From the NCBI GenBank assembly GCA_918797485.1, contig CAKKNE010000002.1:2136501-2200500 (forward strand): a DNA stretch of 64,000 nt, written 5' to 3'. Numbering within the stretch: position 1 is the stretch's first letter; each line of letters opens with the position of its first letter. Made by a program: the position numbers and the translations under genes. Positions 46,337-54,715 of this stretch are shown here, piece after piece. The notes below the pieces were generated by a model. It was not told where the DNA came from, did not search any database, and saw only the letters and a program-made list of their open reading frames with translations. The DNA comes from Pelagomonas calceolata (Eukaryota > Sar > Pelagophyceae > Pelagomonadales > Pelagomonadaceae).

Positions 46337-47215
46337 ATGGCGCCCTGCCGCCACCGCGTCGCCGGCGTAGCAGACATGCTCGGCACGCCGGACGTGCCCG
46401 CCTACCAGGAGGCCTGCCTCGCGGCGCGACTCACAAGATTAAGGGTGCTGGGCTGGCCGCTCGCGCTGCGCTTGTGTACCACGGACGATGGGAATGAAGA
46501 CGCGACGCTCGACGAGCTGCGGGTGTACATGAAGGAGACGCATCGATTGAGGGAAGCGCACGGCCAGGGCATCCCCTGGTGGAGTGCGGAGTACGGGCCG
46601 GAACGAGCGCCCGTCGTTGGTGCGAACGCGCCCGACGGGCCCCTCAAGTCGGCGGGCCTCTCGCGATCATCGACGCTTTTACAGGTAGTGCGCGAGGCCG
46701 CTTCAAAGGGCCCGCCCGCGTCTCGACGAAGCTGGTTCCCTACACCAAAGGCGCGCAAGGGATTGGTCGGTGTCGTCTTCTACAGCGCGACGTGTCGCGT
46801 GTGGAACTGGGGCGGCGTCTGGACCTTTCCACAATTGTTGAATGACTACGGCGTGCCCATTGTCTTTGTCTACGTCAGCGAGTACTCTGTTACCGATTCG
46901 GACGCATTAACAGATTCAAGCTATGTACCGGTCGTCGACCAGCCGAAAGAAGAAAACTGGAAGGCGGCGAACTGCTTGTTATTTGGTGTGCCCATGGTCG
47001 CGGCGGCGCTGGGCTGGCGGCCGGACCGCGTCGACCAGTATGTTGATGGAATGGACCGCGCCCTAGAAAGCGCGTACGAGGCGGCGCCTTGGAGGGTGTA
47101 TGTGCTCGACGCGGCTTCATCTACCATCGCGTTCCGGACGGGGCCGGGCCCTCTGAATGGGATCGCCAAAGCCAGGGCTTTGAGCGACTTCCTCGCTGCG
47201 AACCGGGAGTTTTGA
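46337..47215 (+). CDS. iodothyronine deiodinase-like protein (Cys form)
   Basis: 292 residues. The C-terminal half has a thioredoxin-like fold with the deiodinase order: GLVGVVFYSATCRVWNWGG, where animals have S-x-(Sec/Cys)-P-P, then VPIVFVYVSEYSVTDSDALT, ENWKAANCLLFGVPMV and VDGMDRALESAYEAAPWRVY followed by VLDAASSTIAFRTGPGPLNG, comparable to the family's D.M.......Y.a.peRlyvi..g.i...G..GP.gy. Cysteine (codon TGT) stands at the selenocysteine position. Algal and bacterial members are of uncertain activity; a dehalogenase or thiol oxidoreductase role is plausible. The N-terminal 130 residues are unassigned. Confidence 0.68.
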   Translation: MAPCRHRVAGVADMLGTPDVPAYQEACLAARLTRLRVLGWPLALRLCTTDDGNEDATLDELRVYMKETHRLREAHGQGIPWWSAEYGPERAPVVGANAPDGPLKSAGLSRSSTLLQVVREAASKGPPASRRSWFPTPKARKGLVGVVFYSATCRVWNWGGVWTFPQLLNDYGVPIVFVYVSEYSVTDSDALTDSSYVPVVDQPKEENWKAANCLLFGVPMVAAALGWRPDRVDQYVDGMDRALESAYEAAPWRVYVLDAASSTIAFRTGPGPLNGIAKARALSDFLAANREF

Positions 47216-47235
47216 TTTTAACATCTGTTGTTTTA

Positions 47236-48003
47236 CTACGCGGTCCACGTACGCCTCTTCGCCACGTACAACCCGACCTCGTTGCGCCTCAACAAATTGG
47301 GCGTAGCGAATGGGTCGTGGTAGCCGTAGGTCAGCGTCTCCTCGGGGCGGCGGACCTCGTAGCCGTGCTTTGCCAGCGCGGCCTCGAGCCTTGCCCGTTC
47401 CTTGGCGACGCGCTGCTCTGATGGTGGCTTACCGGAGAAACGTACGAAGGCGGCCTGTGTAGCAAGATGATGTCGCGTCGATGGCGTTGGGGGAAATCCA
47501 CGCTCTCGAAAGACGTCGTCGCGAGCGCCCAGATTGAGTCGATGACACCGAGTCGGCACCATGTGCGGCTTGATCTGCCGTAGCGCCATCGACGAATCGG
47601 TCGGCACAGGTAGGGACCGGACCGTCTCGTTGGCGCTCATCACGAACGAGACCTTCGTGGCACGCTCGGAAGTCTCCATGCGCACTGGGGCTGTCATGCT
47701 CATGCTCCGAGACGTCTTCTTCAAGGAGACGCCTCGGACTCGGTTCTTCCCACCAAATATATAGCCGGCGCATGCTCCAAACCCGGGGCCCATCGATTGT
47801 CTCATCGGCGTCCCTTTCATCGTCGCCTCGGCGACAACGTAAGCGTCGTAGCTTCGTATCTCGACGCCTCCAGGCAATTTCTCGACGACGCTGTACTTGG
47901 GTCTTTCGAGCAGCTCGCTGACGCGCCACGCGTAGAGGCCGAGCCCGTAACGTATCGTCACTAATGCGCCCACAATGCCCCCGATGACCTTACTCGCAAT
48001 CAT
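47236..48003 (-). CDS. SOUL heme-binding protein
   Basis: Exons 47560-48003 and 47236-47454 give 220 residues. An N-terminal hydrophobic segment (KVIGGIVGALVTIRYGLGLY) precedes the SOUL domain: RPKYSVVEKLPGGVEIRSYD, YVVAEATMKG, KTSRSMSMTAPVRMETSERA, KVSFVMSANETVRSLPVPTD and, across the intron, LRQIKPHM-AAFVRFSGKPPS. The end, ETLTYGYHDPFATPNLLRRN EVGLYV, is the usual SOUL C-terminus. The family binds heme or tetrapyrroles; in algae it occurs in plastids and eyespots. Splicing at CACATG|GTGCCG and CACAG|GCCGCC restores the alignment. Confidence 0.9.
   Translation of the reverse strand: MIASKVIGGIVGALVTIRYGLGLYAWRVSELLERPKYSVVEKLPGGVEIRSYDAYVVAEATMKGTPMRQSMGPGFGACAGYIFGGKNRVRGVSLKKTSRSMSMTAPVRMETSERATKVSFVMSANETVRSLPVPTDSSMALRQIKPHMVPTRCHRLNLGARDDVFRERGFPPTPSTRHHLATQAAFVRFSGKPPSEQRVAKERARLEAALAKHGYEVRRPEETLTYGYHDPFATPNLLRRNEVGLYVAKRRTWTA
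47455..47559 (-). other. intron with introner-like core
   Basis: 105-bp GT-AG intron of the SOUL gene containing CAACGCCATCGACGCGAC and ending GCTACACAG. It has the core and the CACAG end, but the left inverted repeat and target duplication are not clear. Confidence 0.75.
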
Positions 48004-48325
48004 TTTGCGCTCGTAGTTGTCTCAGGTGTTGTATTTCGACAGATGCCTGTCTCAGTAGCTTGGTACGACCGCTGCGGCTCGGAGAGCGCTGGTGCGTCAG
48101 TGTGCTCTCCCGACCAAAGAAATGCTGCACGCGGGCAACCGATTGCCGAAGCGCTTCTGAACTAAGAATGCTTTGATACCTGACGCGTTGCAACCTTGCA
48201 GCGCAGTCGCTGATGGCGCACTCGACCGGGCCTCGGTGTGAAAGCGCTGGCGTGCGGGTTGGAAGCGATCTCTCAGACGAAGCGCATCTCTCGCAGACGA
48301 AAGGGACGTCATTTCTCACTCAACC
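48004..48325. other. tandem intergenic region
   Basis: 322 bp between the SecE stop and the SOUL start (both minus). No motif copy, repeat or coding frame with support was seen. Confidence 0.4.
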
Positions 48326-49045
48326 TTACAGCCCCGCCCCCGCGGCGGCCGCGGACGCCGCCTGCGCCGCGGCCTTCGCGGCCTTCTCGGCGATGACCTC
48401 CTTGGCCGGGTAGTGGAAGAGCGGGTCCAGGGCGAACTGGAGGAACTTGTCCACCCCCAGCACGTAGATCACCATGACCGCCGTGATCACCACGACTAGT
48501 CCCAGCGTGTTCAGAACTTCTTGCGGCCCCGGCCAGATGATCAGATCTAATTCTTTTTTCATCCCCTCCACCACACCTAAGCCGTCGGAGTACGCGAGGG
48601 CCTCCTCCTCTTTTTGCGTTTCTTCGACGGCCGTGTCGACCATGGACTGCAGGACGTTCTTCTGTTCCGTGGCCTCGAAGACCTCCTTCGGCTTTGTCGC
48701 CTTGAGGTCGAGCTCGGCAGCTCTAGCTTTGATTCGTTCGCGGATGTCGGCGTATTGGTCCGCTTCAACGGCGGGCGCCTCCTCGACGGTCTCTGTCGCT
48801 GTCTCCAAGATTTCTACAGCGGCGGCGTCCTCCTCCGGCTGCTCGTCGCCGGGCAGGTCGTCCTTGTCCCGCGTGAGGCCCGGGATGTTGGAGTCGGGCA
48901 GCGGCTTCGACGACGAGGCCAGCTGCGTATGCCTGTGGCGCGGCGCGGCGAGGCGCGGCCGCGGCGCGAAGGTCGTGGCGCGCTGCGCGAGCAGGACGAA
49001 TAAGAAGCTGGTCGCCGGCCTTCGTCGTCGCGTTGGTGGTGCCAT
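48326..49045 (-). CDS. secE: plastid SecE, thylakoid preprotein translocase subunit
   Basis: 239 residues from ATG 49045; the in-frame extension upstream would run through the promoter motif. The presequence is bipartite: a hydrophobic signal (ATSFLFVLLAQRATTFAPRP) with a Phe-Ala-Pro cleavage motif. An acidic spacer (DLPGDEQPEEDAAAVEILET) and an amphipathic region follow. The C-terminus is SecE: GMKKELDLIIWPGPQEVLNT, with the conserved W-P, then one membrane helix LGLVVVITAVMVIYVLGVDK. An Ala-rich tail ends the protein. It would pair with SecY for Sec-dependent insertion into thylakoids. Confidence 0.88.
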   Translation of the reverse strand: MAPPTRRRRPATSFLFVLLAQRATTFAPRPRLAAPRHRHTQLASSSKPLPDSNIPGLTRDKDDLPGDEQPEEDAAAVEILETATETVEEAPAVEADQYADIRERIKARAAELDLKATKPKEVFEATEQKNVLQSMVDTAVEETQKEEEALAYSDGLGVVEGMKKELDLIIWPGPQEVLNTLGLVVVITAVMVIYVLGVDKFLQFALDPLFHYPAKEVIAEKAAKAAAQAASAAAAGAGL

Positions 49046-49436
49046 TTGTGCGGCTGCGGCGGCGTGGCGCTGCGTAGTGTCGCTGCAAGGGTGGCTACGT
49101 GATCGCTGTGGACAACTCTGGAGCGCTCCCGCGAAGGTGGCTGTGTGCGCTGCGTCTGAGCAAGTATGCAGACGACTCAACGAGGTGTCTGTGTGCCTTC
49201 CTGGCACACTGCAATGGCACTTAGTTGTTGCATCAATGAGCATAATACCTAGCGTAATAACACTAGAACACGCGCTCTGAGGCGTATCTTGCACGCCTCC
49301 CGCGCCCCGCAGGAGTCGTGGCTCCCAAGAAACCGCGTAGCTCTCAAAGCAAAAAAAGCCTCTCAAAGCAATTCGCGCGCGCCGCCCGCCGCACCGCTAC
49401 TCGAGCCGAAAGGCAACGGCACAGGCCGTACGCGTC
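49046..49436. other. divergent intergenic region
   Basis: 391 bp between SecE and the next gene, with one shortened 24-bp motif copy at 49248-49267. Nothing else recognised. Confidence 0.45.
49248..49267 (+). promoter_or_regulatory. dispersed palindromic motif, shortened copy
   Basis: CCTAGCGTAATAACACTAGA keeps both CTAG arms and the CACTAG end but lacks about 3 bp of the centre; 203 bp upstream of SecE and 170 bp upstream of ATG 49437. Confidence 0.45.
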
Positions 49437-50723
49437 GTGGACGCACTCATTTCGAACGCCGGGGCAGCCATCAAAGCAATGGTGCTCACCACCGATGACA
49501 GCCTAGAGGACATCCTGGCTGAGACTGTGGCCGCGGCGGAACAAGCGCTGCGTGAAATGAAAGGAGAGGCCGCGCCGCCGCCGCCGCCGCCGCCCGCGCC
49601 TTCCCTGAAACCGTGGTGCGGCGCCTGCGAATTGGCCGGCGACGGCCTCCGCGTCGCCGCGGGCTGCGCGGTGGCGAACGGCAGCGTCGCGTTCTACGAC
49701 GCCGACCAGAAGGCAGACGAACCGGTGCTGTCCGTCGCCTGCGACGCCGTGGCGGCGAGCTACACACTAGGAACTGACGGTGTGACATTCCGCGCCGACG
49801 ATCTCGCGTACGGCGTGCGCTTCGAAGATCCAGGGGACGTGGCGGGCTTCTGCCGGGCCGTCGCGGCCACGGCGCGCGCGACACGCATTTTCGAGCTCCG
49901 GGCGTCGGCGGATGAGAGAGTGGTACAAAGGGAGGACCTCTGCGAGGTCGCAGTTAAGGTCTATCAAGGTGGTGAGCTGGTGCTCGACGACCCGGACGCG
50001 GCCTGCGCGGCGGACGGTTCCGTCGAACCGGTGCCGGGCCTCGGTGCGCGTGTCGTCGGCGCGCGGCGCGGGAGTGCCATCGGTATGATGATAGGCGACC
50101 GCTGGGTCGAGGCGGTCATAGGGCACATCGCTGGTGGCGACGTGGTCGAGGACCCGCCACTACTCGAAAAAGAGGTCATCGAGGAGCGGGTCGTGACACC
50201 ACCTCCGAAAATCCGGCCCGTGTCCTTGGAGAAGGCGCGGCGCCAGCTCGATGACCTGCTCCTCCGAGCCAAGGAAGAGCCTGGAGAGGACCCGCGCGTG
50301 GCCGAATTGCTGCAAGAGCGCGACGTGTTGCGGTCGAAACTGCGCGGCAACGAGGACGCGCTCGCCAAGCTGCGCGCGTTCATGGAGGACCTGAAGAAGC
50401 CGCGGCGTATGGAAGAGCCCGAAATCCCGCCCGCGGCGCGCGCCTGGAAGGCCGAGGTCGACGCCGAGGTCGCGTGTAGCAAAGCGGCCATGGCCGCGGA
50501 GCAGGCCCGCCTCGCGGCGCGGAACGCGGCCGTGATGGCGGCGGTGCCCGCGCCGCGCGAGATCCCTCCGGTCAACGGCCCGATCGCGGACGCGCTATTG
50601 CGATCCATAGCGTTCGACCTCGAGGTGCTGGAGCGGCGGGGGAGCGCCGCGGACCACGCGCGGTACCTGGACGGGCTGCGGGCGGTCTTGCGGCGGGAGG
50701 AGGGGCGTAGGGACCTGTTCTAG
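49437..50723 (+). CDS. unknown protein with PH/EVH1-like region and coiled coil
   Basis: 428 residues. An N-terminal amphipathic helix (DSLEDILAETVAAAEQALRE) and proline run precede residues about 60-165, which look like a PH/EVH1-type barrel (VAFYDADQKADEPVLSVACD; GVTFRADDLAYGVRFEDPGD; VAGFCRAVAATARA as the closing helix). A charged coiled coil follows (SLEKARRQLDDLLLRAKEEP; VAELLQERDVLRSKLRGNED), then another helix and a conserved-looking end (LEVLERRGSAADHARYLDGL). The order recalls FKBP15-like or WH1/coiled-coil adaptors, but the evidence is weak. Downstream, an introner-like core lies in the 3' flank. Confidence 0.62.
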   Translation: MDALISNAGAAIKAMVLTTDDSLEDILAETVAAAEQALREMKGEAAPPPPPPPAPSLKPWCGACELAGDGLRVAAGCAVANGSVAFYDADQKADEPVLSVACDAVAASYTLGTDGVTFRADDLAYGVRFEDPGDVAGFCRAVAATARATRIFELRASADERVVQREDLCEVAVKVYQGGELVLDDPDAACAADGSVEPVPGLGARVVGARRGSAIGMMIGDRWVEAVIGHIAGGDVVEDPPLLEKEVIEERVVTPPPKIRPVSLEKARRQLDDLLLRAKEEPGEDPRVAELLQERDVLRSKLRGNEDALAKLRAFMEDLKKPRRMEEPEIPPAARAWKAEVDAEVACSKAAMAAEQARLAARNAAVMAAVPAPREIPPVNGPIADALLRSIAFDLEVLERRGSAADHARYLDGLRAVLRREEGRRDLF

Positions 50724-51259
50724 GTAGGATTCGTTCGGTTCGGGCACGGGTTTGCGCGCGAACGTCGCGTCGATGGCGTAAGGGGGACACCCAGTCAAAT
50801 CGGGGTTATCAATGGCGCTTTAAGACAGGCTATTGAAGACGAAAAGACTGCTTAAGTAGGCTTTGTCGCTTGGCTAGTGTGCTAATGTACCCTAGGTAAC
50901 TATTTTGCGAGTACAGCGAGACGAGTTTATTGCTCGCAAGTGGCAGTGTCTGACATATCAGAGACGATCAAGCCGCCGCACGGACGTCTGCGCACCTCTC
51001 GAAGCGCTCGACGCAGCACGACGCGCCGGCTCGCCGCAGCTTGTGGCAAAATCGCCATTTTGCCCAGCTGGCTTAGGAGCCGCCGACACACGCCGCCGAT
51101 GGCAAGAGACGCCGCCGACGCCCCACGGCAGCCACCTAACCCCTACTCTCGCACGCAGGTCCCCCACCAACACGTCGCAGCGACGATAGCGTAGACAAGT
51201 CGGTCGAGTCGGCAGCCTTTTCGGAGGCCCCCCACTCCCGCACAGCACACTTAGCGACC
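50724..51259. other. tandem intergenic region upstream of RPS14
   Basis: 536 bp. It contains an introner-like core (GTCGCGTCGATGGCG, about 50764-50778) 40 bp past the preceding stop, a 24-bp motif variant at 50873-50896, and a C-rich stretch before the RPS14 start that may be 5' UTR. An unrecognised 5' UTR intron is possible. Confidence 0.5.
50873..50896 (-). promoter_or_regulatory. dispersed 24-bp palindromic motif, variant
   Basis: GCTAGTGTGCTAAT then GTACCCTAGG in a tandem (+/+) gap; 364 bp upstream of RPS14. Confidence 0.55.
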
Positions 51260-51706
51260 ATGTCCAAAAAAGCCGAGGTCGTCAAGGAGGTGACCACCCT
51301 GGGCCCCAAGCTCACCGAGGGCGAGACGCTCTTCGGCGTCGCGCACATCTTCGCGTCGTTCAACGACACGTTCGTGCACGTCACTGATCTGTCGGGCCGT
51401 GAGACCCTCGTCCGCGTGACGGGCGGCATGAAGGTCAAGGCCGACCGCGACGAGGCGTCGCCCTACGCGGCCATGCTTGCCGCGCAGGACGTCGCCGTGC
51501 GCTGCAAGGAGCTCGGCGTGACGGCGCTGCACATCAAGATCCGCGCGACGGGCGGCAACAAGACGAAGACGCCGGGCCCCGGCGCCCAGTCGGCGCTGCG
51601 CGCGCTCGCGCGCGCGGGCCTCAAGATCGGCCGCATCGAGGACGTGACGCCGATCCCGTCCGACTCGACGCGCCGCAAGAGCGGTCGCCGCGGTCGCCGC
51701 CTCTAG
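51260..51706 (+). CDS. RPS14: 40S ribosomal protein S14 (uS11)
   Basis: 148 residues, full length. [60 protein letters not shown] and [20 protein letters not shown] are essentially the eukaryotic uS11 signature, with the basic C-terminus [14 protein letters not shown]. It sits at the small-subunit platform. Intronless here, whereas animal RPS14 is intron-rich. Confidence 0.98.
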   Translation: MSKKAEVVKEVTTLGPKLTEGETLFGVAHIFASFNDTFVHVTDLSGRETLVRVTGGMKVKADRDEASPYAAMLAAQDVAVRCKELGVTALHIKIRATGGNKTKTPGPGAQSALRALARAGLKIGRIEDVTPIPSDSTRRKSGRRGRRL

Positions 51707-51809
51707 GCGTGCTGTTGCTTCTGTAATAGTTGACACATTAGTTACAATTCCCGCGTCTGCAGCACGAGGGCCGTCTGGTCCTCGTCGATGGCGTCGAGCG
51801 TGAAGTTCC

Positions 51810-52415
51810 TCACTCACTCGCGTCCGGCTCGGAGAGGATCCACTCCACGCCCCACTTGTCCCCGCGCTTCGCGAGGCTGAACGTGTAAAGGACGTCGTCG
51901 ATCTTGACGCGTCTTACGTAGCGGTCCTCGCCGTCGCGGAGCTCCGAGACCGTCGTCGGGTCCGAGGCGCCCGTGAGGAGCTTGCAGTAGGGCTCGGAGC
52001 GCAGCGCGACCCAGAAGTCGTTCAGACGAGCCACGTCGCGCGGCGCGAGCGACCGGAAGAAGTCGCTCCGGAAGGAGAAGGGGTCGACGTGGGCGGCATC
52101 ATATAAAGCTTTCACGCCGTCGGTAGAACGGTACTCCTCGTGGTCCCACTGGATGTCGTCGCGCCGCCCGAAGTCCACGGAGCGCGTTTTGAGGCCTTCG
52201 AGTAAGGCGTCCAGCGTCGCCGCGGCCCCGATGCGTCGAAACAACGCGAGCGTCTCCAGAAAATTGGCGTTTTCGCTGTTCTCGTCGTAGAGCCGCGCCG
52301 GCCGCGCGACGCCGCGGACTTGCGAGGCCTGGTGGGCCAGTCTCCTGTTGTTGCGCGGCGACGCCGGCGCGTGGAACGCAGCAGCCTCGACGATCAATAA
52401 GCAGAAGAGCCTCAT
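51810..52415 (-). CDS. plastid-targeted protein of unknown function
   Basis: 201 residues. MRLFCLLIVEAAAFHAPASP is a signal peptide with an Ala-Phe-His-Ala-Pro plastid motif. The mature part contains NFLETLALFRRIGAAATLDA, YRSTDGVKALYDAAHVDPFS and SFRSDFFRSLAPRDVARLND, then a beta-rich end (RRVKIDDVLYTFSLAKRGDK, WGVEWILSEPDASE). No family was recognised. Just past the stop, another frame (NFTLDAIDEDQTALVLQTRE L) runs to a TAA and contains an introner-like core, so the C-terminus might differ if a splice is missed. Confidence 0.7.
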   Translation of the reverse strand: MRLFCLLIVEAAAFHAPASPRNNRRLAHQASQVRGVARPARLYDENSENANFLETLALFRRIGAAATLDALLEGLKTRSVDFGRRDDIQWDHEEYRSTDGVKALYDAAHVDPFSFRSDFFRSLAPRDVARLNDFWVALRSEPYCKLLTGASDPTTVSELRDGEDRYVRRVKIDDVLYTFSLAKRGDKWGVEWILSEPDASE

Positions 52416-52759
52416 CGTTCGCAGCTACGAAGCAGCGGAACAAAACTGGTGCCACGATCTTTTTTTACTGTAGGCTGATGCTATGCGATTTTTGGGGCCG
52501 CAGTTGTCCAGCAGAGGTGGACAGCGTGTAGAGGAGTTACGGAGTCTGCTCAGCGACGTACAGCGCGCTCACGGAAGAAATCTGCCTTAATTTTGGGAGC
52601 TAGCGGTAAGATACTAGGCATTTTTTCGGAACCCGCGACGTAACTAGCCTGAGCCTAAGCGGCTCTGAAGCGGCTCTGTGGGCGCTGGGAGTACCGTGGT
52701 GGCAAGGATTAACTCCGAGGGGCGGTCCGGTGTAAAAACGACATCGACAGCAAAAAGTG
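52416..52759. other. tandem intergenic region
   Basis: 344 bp between the RING-H2 stop and the plastid-protein start (both minus), with a shortened 24-bp motif at 52599-52619. Confidence 0.45.
52599..52619 (+). promoter_or_regulatory. dispersed palindromic motif, shortened copy
   Basis: GCTAGCGGTAAGATACTAGGC: arms and TAAGA kept, three central bases missing; 184 bp upstream of the plastid-protein gene. Confidence 0.6.
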
Positions 52760-53716
52760 TTACGCGGCGGCGTCGACGGCGTCGGAGGGTTCGGGCGACG
52801 GTTCGAGCGAGGGCACTTCATCATTTTTCGCCGGCGACGCGACGACGCGGCCCGAGGCGAAGAGCGCGGCGACGAGGTCGTCCTTCTCGACGCACGCGTC
52901 GTCCTCCACACCCAAGTCGTCCATGAGCGCCTTGAGGCGTTTCACGGACCAGTCCCTCAGGTCGGACTCGTCCATGACGACGACGTCGTCCTCGGTGTCG
53001 TAGACGTCGACGACGCCCGCCTCGACGACGCGTCTTACTAGGTCACGCTTCTCGCCAGGTACATCGCTATCTACCGGCAGCAATGCTCGCAATTCCGACA
53101 TGGACTTGCGGAAGAGCTGGCTCATGGAACATCGTGGCCGTCGCTTCGACATGCGCTCGGCCCGACCCTCTTCGAAGGACGCGTCGTCCGTCGGCAGCTC
53201 ATATCTACAATTCGGGCAGGTGCAATGTTTGATCAACCAGTCCTTGACGCAGCCGGGGTGGTAGACGTGGCCACACGGCAGCTTCGCGACCTCGTCGCCT
53301 TCGCTCAGCGCCTCGAGGCAGACGCAGCACGTCGAATTCTCTCCACTCAGCTCGTCGGCTCTGGCTGGTTGGACGGGTAAATTGGCGAGGGTGGCCGCCG
53401 ACGCGGGCGGCGGTCCTTTCGGCTCCTGGGCCTCGGCGACGCGCCGCGCCGCCTCGGTGCGCTCGAGCGCCGCCTGCAATCGCAACTCCGAGGCCGCGAG
53501 GGCCGCGAGGATGGCGAGCGACGACCCCGGCTGCAGGCTCAGGCCGTTCGTCGTTCCATTATTGGCCACGAGCGTCCCGTTCCTATGTATAATCATCTGC
53601 GGCTGCGCGCGCGCGCGGCCGTCGAGTAGAATAAAGTTGCCGTGGTTGCCCTGGCCGAGGCGGATGATGCGCGGCTGCGGCCGGGGGCGCGGCTCGGCCG
53701 ACGCGCCGGCGCCCAT
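52760..53716 (-). CDS. RING-H2 ubiquitin ligase with SAP-like C-terminus
   Basis: 318 residues. MGAGASAEP could be N-myristoylated. A helical Ala-rich region (LAALAASELRLQAALERTEA) precedes a RING-H2 at about 130-175: CCVCLEALSEGDEVAKLPCG, HVYHPGCVKDWLIKHCTCPN, C. The C-terminal third has two helix-turn-helix units ending in D-L-V (MSELRALLPVDSDVPGEKRD LVRRV; VKRLKALMDDLGVEDDACVE KDDLV) that resemble SAP motifs. An acidic tail follows. It is a probable E3 ligase of unknown substrate. Confidence 0.82.
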   Translation of the reverse strand: MGAGASAEPRPRPQPRIIRLGQGNHGNFILLDGRARAQPQMIIHRNGTLVANNGTTNGLSLQPGSSLAILAALAASELRLQAALERTEAARRVAEAQEPKGPPPASAATLANLPVQPARADELSGENSTCCVCLEALSEGDEVAKLPCGHVYHPGCVKDWLIKHCTCPNCRYELPTDDASFEEGRAERMSKRRPRCSMSQLFRKSMSELRALLPVDSDVPGEKRDLVRRVVEAGVVDVYDTEDDVVVMDESDLRDWSVKRLKALMDDLGVEDDACVEKDDLVAALFASGRVVASPAKNDEVPSLEPSPEPSDAVDAAA

Positions 53717-54080
53717 GGCGGCGTCGGCGCCCGCTGCGTGGTGTGCTGTTCCGCCTTAAGTGCTGCCCACTTGCGCGCGCCTCGGTCGTAATCGGCCCGG
53801 GAATCAATCAGGACACAGTGATGGCTGCCCCACGCCGCCCGGGGCCCTCCTCGCCGTCCCGGCACGTCTTACAAACTCCGTGCACTGGGAGAGCAAGCCC
53901 TGCCAGAGACCACAGCGGCCAGATTGAGCAGGCAGTCCCGCTGCCCGTGGGCCGTCGCCGCACGTGAAAAGCCAGCAATCCCCTTGGAATTACCAGAGGA
54001 AGCGCTGGCCGCCAAAAAAACGGGAGCGGGGGCGCTCCGTAGCGCACTTACAGCCACAGGGAGAAGCATAGCAGCACAAA
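53717..54080. other. divergent intergenic region
   Basis: 364 bp between the RING-H2 gene and the next plus-strand gene. No motif copy, repeat or supported coding frame was seen. Confidence 0.4.
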
Positions 54081-54698
54081 ATGACCTCCTACGGTATCTG
54101 GCGCGACAAATACCCTCCGAAGCCTGACATTCCGGACGCGGCGCTCTGGAAGGACAAATATAAGCAGCCGCTGCGCTCATCCAGCGCGTACCAGGCGTCC
54201 ATCGCCCAACCGAGCCGCCCGAAAAGCGTGCGGAGACGGCGCCGGCGGCCGACGCAGTACCAGCGAGACGCGTCGACTGTTGGCAGCTTCGACACGTTGA
54301 GCTACCACGACGGCGCGCGGACCATCGTCATGGTCCACCGCAACGACATCTGGTGCCGCGAGCACCGAAAGGTACTCGATCCTTGGGTTGTCGGGGTCTT
54401 CCAAAGGCCCGACTGCCGCTACCTTGAGCTCCGCGCGAAGCGCGAGGCGCCGCGGGGCTTGGAGGTGAGTCTGCGCATCAGCGATCGACAGATTAACGCG
54501 CGGGCGCATCCGTACGACCTGCAGCACTGGGCGACGCGCGTGCTCCCGTTCGCCGTCGAGCTGTACTTTCCCGGCCGGGACCGGGCCCTGCCCCGGCTGC
54601 GGTTGCGGAGAGACTTCTTCAAGTATCTCATCGACGACGTCATCCTCGACACGCCGAATAGCGTCCGGGCGACGCTGAACGTCGCCATGGTAAACTAA
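54081..54698 (+). CDS. unknown basic protein
   Basis: 205 residues. The N-terminus has two similar units (YGIWRDKYPPKPDIPDA and ALWKDKYKQPLRSSSAY), then a basic stretch (RPKSVRRRRRRPTQYQRD), then a compact region (ARTIVMVHRNDIWCREHRKV; LDPWVVGVFQRPDCRYLELR; ALPRLRLRRDFFKYLIDDVI). The repeated W-x-D-K-Y unit is reminiscent of short cytoskeletal motifs, but no family was identified. Convergent with WDR55, 17 bp apart. Confidence 0.65.
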   Translation: MTSYGIWRDKYPPKPDIPDAALWKDKYKQPLRSSSAYQASIAQPSRPKSVRRRRRRPTQYQRDASTVGSFDTLSYHDGARTIVMVHRNDIWCREHRKVLDPWVVGVFQRPDCRYLELRAKREAPRGLEVSLRISDRQINARAHPYDLQHWATRVLPFAVELYFPGRDRALPRLRLRRDFFKYLIDDVILDTPNSVRATLNVAMVN

Positions 54699-54715
54699 TC
54701 ACATGTTAACTAAAA

